A DNA stretch of 36,389 nucleotides from Oscillospiraceae bacterium. Lineage in GTDB: Bacteria > Bacillota > Clostridia > Oscillospirales > Oscillospiraceae. Below, piece by piece: positions 31,017 to 36,389 of this stretch. Position 1 is the first letter of the stretch. Every line of letters begins with the position of its first letter. Location: NCBI GenBank assembly GCA_017465745.1, contig JAFTVM010000082.1:1-36389 (forward strand), written 5' to 3'. The notes beneath the pieces are model-generated. The model was not told the origin of the DNA. It saw only the letters and a program-made list of their open reading frames with translations, and did no database searches. The translations under genes and the position numbers were made by a program.

Positions 31017-32516
31017 TTGTCCGGGAAGATGAATATATTCTACAGCGCTCTGATGCTCACCGGGGTGAATCTGCTGCTGCGGCTGGTGGGGACATCCTTT
31101 CAGGTCTACCTGTCCGGACGGATCGGCGCGGCGGGCATCGGGCTGCTGCAGCTGACCATGAGTGTGGGGAGCCTTGCCATGGTGGCCGGAATGGGCGGGA
31201 TCCGCACAGCCACCATGTATCTGACCGCCGAGGAACTGGGCCGTGGCAGGAAAAACAGCGTCACCTGGGTCCTGTCGGGCTGCTGCCTGTACAGCATTCT
31301 GTTCAGCGGAACAGTAGCCTTCGGGCTGTATACCTTCGCCCCCTGGCTGGCGGAAAACTGGATCGGGGATGTCCAGACCATCCCCTCCCTGCGGCTTTTC
31401 GCTGCATTTCTGCCGGTGGTCTGCCTGTGCGGGGTGATGAGCGGGTATTTCACCGCCGCGGAGCGGATCGGAACCCTGGCGGCGGTGGAGGTGGGTGAAC
31501 AGCTGGCTTCCATGGTGATGACGATGGGAGCACTGGTACTGTGGGCCGGAAATGATCCCGGACGGGCCTGTCTTTCCGTGGTACTCGGGAGCGCACTGGG
31601 CGCCTGTCTGACACTTTGCTGTCTTGGATTGCTGCGGCTGGGGGAACGCCCAGAAACCGGCCCCCGGATCCCGGTGCGGCAGAGACTGGCGGAAACGGCG
31701 CTGCCTCTGGCGCTGGCGGACGATCTGCGCACCGGCATCACCACAGCCGAAAACCTGATGGTTCCCAAACGGCTTGCTCTGTGCACCGCTGTGGAGAATC
31801 CCCTGGCCGCCTTCGGGCTGGTCAGCGGCATGGTGTTTCCTGTCATCATGTTCCCGGCAGCGATCCTGTTCGGCCTTAACGAGCTGCTGATCCCGGAGCT
31901 GGCCCGGTGCAGCGCCGCCGGACAGACCAGGCGGATCCGGTATCTGGTGCGGCGCAGTCTTCGGGTAACACTGGTGTACGGACTGACTTTCTGCGGACTG
32001 CTGTATCTGCTGGCGGATGAACTGTGCATGGGGCTCTACGGCAATTGGGACGCCGCTAAAAGCATCCGGCTCTACGGTCTTCTGGTGCCCATGCTCTACT
32101 GCGATGCGGTTACCGACGCCATGACCAAAGGCCTGGGGCAGCAGAAAGTGTGCGTCCGCTACAACATCATCACCTCTGCCATGGATGTAGCGTTTCTGTA
32201 TCTGCTGCTGCCAAATTACGGGATGAAAGGCTATTTTTTCAGCTTTCTGATCACCCATCTGATCAATTTCCTGCTGAGTCTGCGGCGGCTTCTGAAGATC
32301 ACCGGCCTGCGGATCCCCTTCCATACCCCGGTACTGGCCACGTCCGGGTGTCTTTTCGCCGTATTTGCGGCGGGCAGGCTCCCCTCACCCATCCTCCGCT
32401 CCGGCGCCTATCTTGCCCTGCTGGGCAGCATCCTCTTTCTCTGCCGTGCCTGGCGCCGGGAGGATCTGCACTGGCTGATGGGCTTGATCAAACGAAAAGA
32501 CCTCACCAAACGGTGA
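31017..32516 (+). CDS. SpoVB/MurJ-like oligosaccharide flippase
   Basis: A 499-residue polytopic protein of the MOP superfamily, closest by eye to stage V sporulation protein B and related lipid-linked sugar flippases. Features: N-terminal FYSALMLTGVNLLLRLVGTSFQ, SGRIGAAGIGLLQLTMS (typical of SpoVB), about fourteen hydrophobic helices, AAILFGLNELLIPELAR in the middle. It probably moves lipid-linked wall precursors or polysaccharide units across the membrane. Start: TTG at 31017 has AAGGGGGG 6 nt upstream; the first ATG, 31029, has only a weak GGGAAG. The ribosome site lies in a 13-bp hairpin. The stop codon is inside the stem of the terminator. It follows a membrane HTH gene by 48 nt. Confidence 0.85.
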   Translation: MSGKMNIFYSALMLTGVNLLLRLVGTSFQVYLSGRIGAAGIGLLQLTMSVGSLAMVAGMGGIRTATMYLTAEELGRGRKNSVTWVLSGCCLYSILFSGTVAFGLYTFAPWLAENWIGDVQTIPSLRLFAAFLPVVCLCGVMSGYFTAAERIGTLAAVEVGEQLASMVMTMGALVLWAGNDPGRACLSVVLGSALGACLTLCCLGLLRLGERPETGPRIPVRQRLAETALPLALADDLRTGITTAENLMVPKRLALCTAVENPLAAFGLVSGMVFPVIMFPAAILFGLNELLIPELARCSAAGQTRRIRYLVRRSLRVTLVYGLTFCGLLYLLADELCMGLYGNWDAAKSIRLYGLLVPMLYCDAVTDAMTKGLGQQKVCVRYNIITSAMDVAFLYLLLPNYGMKGYFFSFLITHLINFLLSLRRLLKITGLRIPFHTPVLATSGCLFAVFAAGRLPSPILRSGAYLALLGSILFLCRAWRREDLHWLMGLIKRKDLTKR

Positions 32517-32530
32517 GGTCTTCCCTTTTT
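32497..32530. terminator. Bidirectional terminator overlapping the flippase stop
   Basis: Perfect 11-bp stem (32497-32507 with 32512-32522), AAAC loop, then CCCTTTTT on the plus strand and TTTTCG on the minus strand. The flippase stop codon lies within the right arm. Confidence 0.85.
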
Positions 32531-33000
32531 CATTTCTTCCAGGCTTTGCGGATAAAATACACGATCACAAAAACGACTCCCAAATCGAATCCGAAATTGA
32601 TGCTCTGTAATATCAAGGTAACCGGCGCAATCGACACCAACGCACCGCCGAACTTCCATCTCACAAAAGTGAGAACCATGAAGAATACCACCACAGCAAG
32701 CCAGGCCACCGCCCATGCGATGATCCATTTCCGCGGATTCGGTTTTGACTTCTCTTCTGCGGCGCGGGAATCTTCCACAGCAGTGGGATCCTCTGCTGTT
32801 ACCTGTTCCCCAGTCAGCAGCGCATCCACCGTGATGCCGAAGATCCGGCTCATCGCCGTCAGGCAGTCCACCTCCGGCTTCGCCGTCCCCATCTCCCAGC
32901 GGGACACCGCTTGCCGGGACACCCCCAGCAGGTCTGCCAGCTCCTGCTGGGTCATATTCTTCTGCTTGCGAAGCTGATAAATGCGCTCGTGTAGCTCCAT
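32530..33000 (-). CDS. Membrane-anchored Xre-type HTH protein 3
   Basis: A 156-residue protein: HTH_3 domain (residues 3-60) with recognition helix SRQAVSRWE (28-36), an acidic linker (65-85), then two or three membrane helices (about 91-113, 117-135, 138-151). Start at 33000 is chosen because AAAGGGGGC lies 8 nt upstream; the ATG at 33021 is next to the -10 box and would not be in the message. Convergent with the flippase gene through a shared terminator. It shares the recognition helix, dyad and extended -10 promoter with the two plus-strand HTH genes, so the three look like one regulatory family inside 5 kb. Confidence 0.85.
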   Translation of the reverse strand: MELHERIYQLRKQKNMTQQELADLLGVSRQAVSRWEMGTAKPEVDCLTAMSRIFGITVDALLTGEQVTAEDPTAVEDSRAAEEKSKPNPRKWIIAWAVAWLAVVVFFMVLTFVRWKFGGALVSIAPVTLILQSINFGFDLGVVFVIVYFIRKAWKK

Positions 33001-33023
33001 GAAAAAGCCCCCTTTCTGCATCT

Positions 33024-33052
33024 ATCCTAGCAGAAAGGGGGCAAAAAGGCAA
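33024..33052 (-). promoter_or_regulatory. Promoter of the third HTH membrane gene
   Basis: Minus-strand TTGCCT (33052 to 33047), 17-nt spacer, TAGGAT (33029 to 33024) preceded by TGC. A GCAAGC/GCTTGC dyad (33050-33063) abuts the -35 and, read with the following TTTTT, might also act as a weak terminator for pepD. Confidence 0.55.
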
Positions 33053-33073
33053 GCACGCTTGCTTTACATTTGC

Positions 33074-33088
33074 GCAACAGGCTGTTGC
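33074..33088. promoter_or_regulatory. GCAAC-N5-GTTGC dyad, site D
   Basis: GCAAC, AGGCT, GTTGC, extended to 6-bp arms by an outer C-G pair. It lies 59 nt upstream of the -10 of the third HTH gene, one helical turn further out than sites A and C. Confidence 0.6.
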
Positions 33089-33095
33089 GTTTAAT

Positions 33096-34538
33096 TTACA
33101 GCGCCTTCAGCACAGCCAGCAGGAAGTTCCAGGTGCGCTCCACGGATGCGATGCCCAGCTTCTCGCGGCTGGTGTGGATATCGTGCATCTCGGGGCCGAT
33201 GGAAACGCAGTCCAGGCCGGGAAGCTTCTCGCCCAGCAGGCCGCACTCCAGACCTGCGTGGATGGCCACCACCTCGGGAGCCTTGCCGAACATGTGGGTA
33301 TAGGTCTTGACCATGACGTCCCGGAGGTTGGAATCGGCCCTGTACTCCCAGGCAGGGTACTCGCCCATCTGGGTATAGGTGGCGTCGTGGAAGGCGGCGA
33401 TCTCCTTGAGCTTATTCAGCAGATCCTCCTTCTCCTGATTGACGGAACTGCGGACGGAGAAGGTCAGGTGCAGGGCGTCGCCCAGCTTGGCAATGCCCAG
33501 ATTCAGACTGGTCTGGACCAGACCGGGGATGTCCGCGCTCATGGCCTGGACGCCGTTGGGTACAGCGCACAGCAGAGAAATGACCTTGGCAGTGGCCTCG
33601 GTGGTCAGAGCGTTGCCGCCCAGTGCATCCACATCAAAGGCCTGAACGACGGCTTCAGGCTCGTCATACTTCTCCCGGATTTCTGCCTGGAGCTCGGCGG
33701 CAATGGTGTTGATCCGCTCCAGATTGATGCCCATGGCGACCATATTGGCGGTACAGGAACGGGTAATGGCATTATCCTTGGAGCCGCCTGCCAGACTGGT
33801 CAGGCACAGAGGCATCAGTGCCTGGACACGGCTCATAAATTCGCCCATGATCTTGTTGGCGTTAGCCCGGTTCTTGTGGATCTCCACGCCGGAGTGGCCG
33901 CCCTGAAGGCCGTCCACGCTCAGACGGATGCAGGGACCATACACAGCCCGGCGCTCACCGGCCATGGAAATGGTGGCGGTAGCGCCGCCGGCACACGAAA
34001 CGGTGAAGACGCCCTCTTCCTCAGAGTCGATGTTGATCAGGGTACGGCCCTTCAGATCCTTCAGGTCGATGGCAGCAGCGCCCAGCATGCCGATCTCCTC
34101 ATCCACGGTGATGATGACTTCCAGCGGGGGATGGGCGATGGTCTTGTCCTCCATCAGGGCCAGGGCGTAGGCAATGGCAATGCCGTCGTCGCCGCCCAGA
34201 GTGGTACCCTTTGCAAAAACGTAAGCGCCGTCATGGGTCACGTCCAGGCCCTGGGTGTTCATATCGATGGGGCAGTCGGCATCCTTCTCGCAGACCATAT
34301 CCATATGGCCCTGGATGATGACAGGGGCATGATCCTCATAACCGCAGGTGCCGTCGCAGAAGATGATGACATTATTGGCTTCATCCTGAATATATCGCAG
34401 GCCATGCTCCACGGCATACTTCACCAGATAGTCGCTGATGGCTTTGGTGTTGCGGGAACCGTGGGGGATGGCGCAGATTTCCTCAAAATATCGAAATACG
34501 GAGGCAGGCTGCAGACCCGCCAGTTTCAGTTCGTTCAT
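33096..34538 (-). CDS. pepD: Aminoacyl-histidine dipeptidase (PepD-type)
   Basis: A 480-residue M20 metallopeptidase of the PepD (Xaa-His dipeptidase) group, normal in length. Zinc-site motifs: IIQGHMDMVCEK (His 78 region), GTTLGGDDGIA (bridging Asp), TVDEEIGMLGA (catalytic Glu pair), NIDSEEEG and the C-terminal HAGLECGLL. The lid/dimerisation domain with GLQGGHSGVEIHKNRANA is in place. It works in the cytoplasm on dipeptides from imported peptides or turnover. GGAGAATCTTT separates the GGAAGGAG ribosome site from the ATG. Monocistronic, TGGACT-17-TAGAAT promoter. Confidence 0.95.
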   Translation of the reverse strand: MNELKLAGLQPASVFRYFEEICAIPHGSRNTKAISDYLVKYAVEHGLRYIQDEANNVIIFCDGTCGYEDHAPVIIQGHMDMVCEKDADCPIDMNTQGLDVTHDGAYVFAKGTTLGGDDGIAIAYALALMEDKTIAHPPLEVIITVDEEIGMLGAAAIDLKDLKGRTLINIDSEEEGVFTVSCAGGATATISMAGERRAVYGPCIRLSVDGLQGGHSGVEIHKNRANANKIMGEFMSRVQALMPLCLTSLAGGSKDNAITRSCTANMVAMGINLERINTIAAELQAEIREKYDEPEAVVQAFDVDALGGNALTTEATAKVISLLCAVPNGVQAMSADIPGLVQTSLNLGIAKLGDALHLTFSVRSSVNQEKEDLLNKLKEIAAFHDATYTQMGEYPAWEYRADSNLRDVMVKTYTHMFGKAPEVVAIHAGLECGLLGEKLPGLDCVSIGPEMHDIHTSREKLGIASVERTWNFLLAVLKAL

Positions 34539-34584
34539 AAAGATTCTCCTTCCATGCGGATTGGGTTGAAACGTTTACAAAGTG

Positions 34585-34613
34585 ATTCTACCATAACTTG
34601 GGAAAAAAGTCCA
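34585..34613 (-). promoter_or_regulatory. Promoter of pepD
   Basis: Minus-strand TGGACT (34613 to 34608), 17-nt spacer, TAGAAT (34590 to 34585), 47 nt upstream of the ATG. Confidence 0.55.
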
Positions 34614-34635
34614 CCCCAATGTCAGGCCATAAAAT

Positions 34636-34666
34636 AGACAAAGACCACAGGCAAAAGCCTGTGGCC
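34636..34666 (-). terminator. Terminator of secG
   Basis: Minus-strand stem of 10 bp including one G-U pair (34666-34657 with 34652-34643) with a TTTT loop, followed by TTTGTC and a T-rich stretch. Confidence 0.8.
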
Positions 34667-34684
34667 GTATGTCTTAATTGTCCA

Positions 34685-34912
34685 TTAGATCAGGCTCAGC
34701 AGCAGAGTCGCAATGATCCATGCCAGGGCGATCCACTTGGTGGACTTTGCCAGCATCTGATCCATGTTCTTACCCTTGTTCTTGCTCAGATAGGTGTCAT
34801 TGTTGCCGGACAGCGCGCCGGACAGGCCGGACTCCTTGCCGGACTGCAGCAGAACAACCACGATCAGAGCAATGCTCAGCAGGACTTCGATAACAGTCAG
34901 AACGATTTCCAT
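34685..34912 (-). CDS. secG: Preprotein translocase subunit SecG
   Basis: A 75-residue membrane protein of the SecG family: first helix at about 3-22, the conserved LLQSGKESGLSGALSG loop, a charged segment (YLSKNKGKNMDQMLAKSTKW) and a second helix at 57-74. It stimulates SecYEA-driven protein export. GGAGGGAGG lies before the ATG. Monocistronic here between its own promoter and terminator, although in many Firmicutes secG is followed by rnr and smpB. The leader of about 83 nt holds CCGCC/GGCGG inverted repeats just before the ribosome site, and the promoter spacer carries a palindrome. Confidence 0.95.
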   Translation of the reverse strand: MEIVLTVIEVLLSIALIVVVLLQSGKESGLSGALSGNNDTYLSKNKGKNMDQMLAKSTKWIALAWIIATLLLSLI

Positions 34913-35001
34913 TGAATTAACCTCCCTCCGCCTAGGCGGCAGCCGCCATGGGGCGGAACCGAATTTTGCTTACACGCAAACAGTAAGCCAGAATCTTTTA
35001 G

Positions 35002-35030
35002 ATTATAGCATACTGTATGCTGAATTTCAA
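35002..35030 (-). promoter_or_regulatory. secG promoter with palindrome in the spacer
   Basis: Minus-strand TTGAAA (35030 to 35025), 17-nt spacer, TATAAT (35007 to 35002). The spacer holds AGCATAC-T-GTATGCT (35007-35021), a perfect 15-nt dyad that would suit a repressor. Confidence 0.7.
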
Positions 35031-35067
35031 GTATCTTTTATAATTTTCCCGGAAAAGCTGGAAAAAC

Positions 35068-36192
35068 TTACTTCTGCACCCAATTGCCGGTGGCCAGGCA
35101 GTTCAGGTATGCCTCGATGAAAGGATCCAGCGCGCCGTCCATGACGCCGTTAACGTTGGAAGTTTCACAGCCGGTACGGGTATCCTTGACCAGGGTGTAG
35201 GGCATGAAAACATAGTTGCGGATCTGGCTGCCCCACTCGATCTTCTGCTGGACGCCCTTGATGTCGGCAATGTTGGCCAGATGCTCGCGCTCACGGATCT
35301 CAACCAGCTTGGACCGCAGCATCCGCAGACAGGTCTCCTTGTTCTGGAACTGGCTGCGCTCGGTCTGGCAGGAAACCACGATGCCGGACTTGTGGATCAG
35401 GCGGACTGCGGAAGAGGTCTTGTTGACCTTCTGGCCGCCGGCGCCGGAGGAACGGTAGACCTGCATCTCGTAGTCTTCGGGACGGATCTCGAAATCCTCG
35501 GACTCGTCGGCGATCTCGGGAATAACTTCGATGGCAGAGAAGGAGGTCTGGCGTCGGGCGTTGGCATCGAAGGGAGACACGCGGACCAGGCGGTGAACAC
35601 CGTTCTCCCCCTTCAGGAAGCCATAAGCGTTTTCGCCCTCGATCATGATGGAAGCAGACTTTAGGCCTGCCTCGTCACCTTCCTGATAGTCCATGATTTT
35701 GTAGTCGAAGCCGCTGCGCTCGGCCCAGCGGGTATACATGCGGTAGAGCATCTGGCACCAATCCTGGGCCTCGGTGCCGCCAGCACCGGCCTGGAAGCTC
35801 ATCAGGGCGTTGTTGCGGTCATACTTGCCGGTGAGCAGGGTCTGCAGACGGCAGGATTCCATCTCAGCGGTCAGGGTCTCAAATCCTTCCTTCAGCTCTT
35901 CGAGCATGGAGTCGTCGTCTTCCTCAGCGGCCATCTCGCAGATGGTCATCAGATCGTCCCAGCTGGCGCACATGGCCTCGTATTTCTCGATCTTGGTCTC
36001 GGTCTGCTTGGCCTTGACCACGATCTTCTGGCTCTTGTCGGGGTCATCCCAGAAACCGGGGGCTTCCTGCATGGCCTGCAGGCGCTCCAGTTCATTCTTC
36101 AGGCCTTCCAGATTCAGTGATTCCGCCAGACCTTCCAGGGCAGGATGGCAGTCGTTGAGTTTCTGCTTGTAGACATCAAATTCAATATTCAT
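35068..36192 (-). CDS. prfB: Peptide chain release factor 2
   Basis: A 374-residue RF2 that reads UGA and UAA stop codons. The tripeptide anticodon SPF is in VRVSPFDANARR and the catalytic GGQ in SSGAGGQKVNKT. The N-terminal helical domain is complete in one frame. Most prfB genes carry an in-frame UGA near codon 25 with a CUU slippery codon; here that region (ESLNLEGL) has no stop, so the gene lacks the programmed +1 frameshift. ATG at 36192 is preferred, with GAGAG 8 nt upstream; the ATG at 36207 has no ribosome site. Promoter TTTACA-17-TATAAT. Divergent from a tRNA gene. Confidence 0.95.
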   Translation of the reverse strand: MNIEFDVYKQKLNDCHPALEGLAESLNLEGLKNELERLQAMQEAPGFWDDPDKSQKIVVKAKQTETKIEKYEAMCASWDDLMTICEMAAEEDDDSMLEELKEGFETLTAEMESCRLQTLLTGKYDRNNALMSFQAGAGGTEAQDWCQMLYRMYTRWAERSGFDYKIMDYQEGDEAGLKSASIMIEGENAYGFLKGENGVHRLVRVSPFDANARRQTSFSAIEVIPEIADESEDFEIRPEDYEMQVYRSSGAGGQKVNKTSSAVRLIHKSGIVVSCQTERSQFQNKETCLRMLRSKLVEIREREHLANIADIKGVQQKIEWGSQIRNYVFMPYTLVKDTRTGCETSNVNGVMDGALDPFIEAYLNCLATGNWVQK

Positions 36193-36233
36193 AACAAAAT
36201 CTCTCATTTCGTCGTATTTGCATAGTTCAATTT

Positions 36234-36262
36234 ATTATAGCGGAATCAAGCAAGGATGTAAA
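36234..36262 (-). promoter_or_regulatory. Promoter of prfB
   Basis: Minus-strand TTTACA (36262 to 36257), 17-nt spacer, TATAAT (36239 to 36234), 42 nt upstream of the ATG. Confidence 0.75.
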
Positions 36263-36302
36263 GGGGAAATTTGAGAAAACCGCAAAAAACCTTCCTTTAT
36301 TC

Positions 36303-36331
36303 TTGACAGACGTAGAAAAATTGAGTAGAAT
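36303..36331 (+). promoter_or_regulatory. Promoter of the tRNA gene
   Basis: Consensus TTGACA (36303-36308), 17-nt spacer, TAGAAT (36326-36331), ending 18 nt before the tRNA. Confidence 0.8.
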
Positions 36332-36349
36332 ACAGACATGTCAGTATAT

Positions 36350-36389
36350 GCCCCAGTAGCTCAGTTGTATAGAGCAGCCGCCTCCTAAG
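36350..36389 (+). tRNA. tRNA-Arg (anticodon CCU), 5' part only
   Basis: The first 40 bases of a tRNA, cut by the window end: acceptor GCCCCAG, TA, D stem GCTC/GAGC, A26, anticodon stem GCCGC and loop CTCCTAA, which places CCU at 34-36 and reads AGG codons. The 3' half lies outside, so the cloverleaf cannot be completed, but the geometry to position 39 is exact. Confidence 0.85.

Noticed and set aside
30288-32324. 678-codon minus-strand open frame
   Set aside because: Antisense to the second HTH gene and the flippase; Gln/His/Pro-rich shadow with no ribosome site.
33048-33063. GCAAGC/GCTTGC dyad as a fifth operator
   Set aside because: Its sequence and 2-nt spacing differ from GCAAC-N5-GTTGC. 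It may be a weak pepD terminator or a separate site.
36350-36389. Integration (att) site at the tRNA-Arg gene
   Set aside because: tRNA-Arg genes are frequent integration targets, but the 3' end is outside the window and no integrase or direct repeat is seen.

Overview
The window reads as ordinary chromosome from a GC-rich, low-motility gut-type member of the Clostridia, most likely Oscillospiraceae or a close relative. Reasons: strong GGAGG-type ribosome sites, Gram-positive-style lipoproteins, a SPOCS/LysM protein of the SipL spore-coat type, a SpoVB-like flippase, a FHA-RodA fusion and several small HTH membrane proteins. Nearly all sequence is coding, with short operons, TTGACA/TATAAT promoters (often with an extended TGC before the -10) and many bidirectional terminators between convergent genes. 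Taxonomy is inferred from gene content and not proven.

Layout. 0.1-3 kb: a nucleotidyltransferase-family protein, a small unknown protein and a ROK glucokinase. 3-6.6 kb: a BtuCDF/FecBCD-type importer (binding protein, permease, ATPase; minus strand) divergent from a TspO-family protein, with a perfect 20-bp palindrome on the importer's -35 box. 6.7-8.4 kb: a SipL-like SPOCS-LysM protein and a previously unlisted 49-residue membrane protein. 8.5-13.6 kb: a complete branched-chain amino-acid importer operon livKHMGF, preceded by a 250-nt leader that looks like a ribosome-mediated attenuator. 13.6-17.5 kb: nfo, an FHA-RodA fusion and a PbpA-type transpeptidase in one operon. 17.6-19.4 kb: a WYL regulator, a lipoprotein and a DUF1294 protein. 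19.4-23.2 kb: two FAD oxidoreductases and a CPBP membrane protease. 23.4-25.6 kb: a YlmH-like S4 protein, a UPF0291 protein and a two-gene amidase-holin lysis-type module. 25.7-28.1 kb: YgiQ radical SAM enzyme and a Nudix hydrolase. 28.1-33.1 kb: three separate membrane-anchored Xre-type HTH proteins interleaved with a double-OB SSB-like protein, endonuclease III and a SpoVB/MurJ-type flippase. 33.1-36.4 kb: pepD, secG, prfB, and the first 40 bases of a tRNA-Arg(CCU).

The most interesting signals are regulatory. First, a 15-nt dyad GCAAC-N5-GTTGC occurs upstream of each of the three membrane-anchored HTH genes (plus one degenerate copy), at 48-59 nt from matching extended -10 boxes, suggesting a small membrane-linked regulatory circuit. 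Second, the liv leader has a short ORF rich in Val/Leu/Ile codons followed by three mutually exclusive 7-nt segments ending in a terminator. Third, two copies of a palindromic TGTCATT...AATGACA repeat lie in intergenic gaps, and two genes have their ribosome sites buried in strong hairpins. No CRISPR, rRNA, IS transposase or intact prophage was seen.
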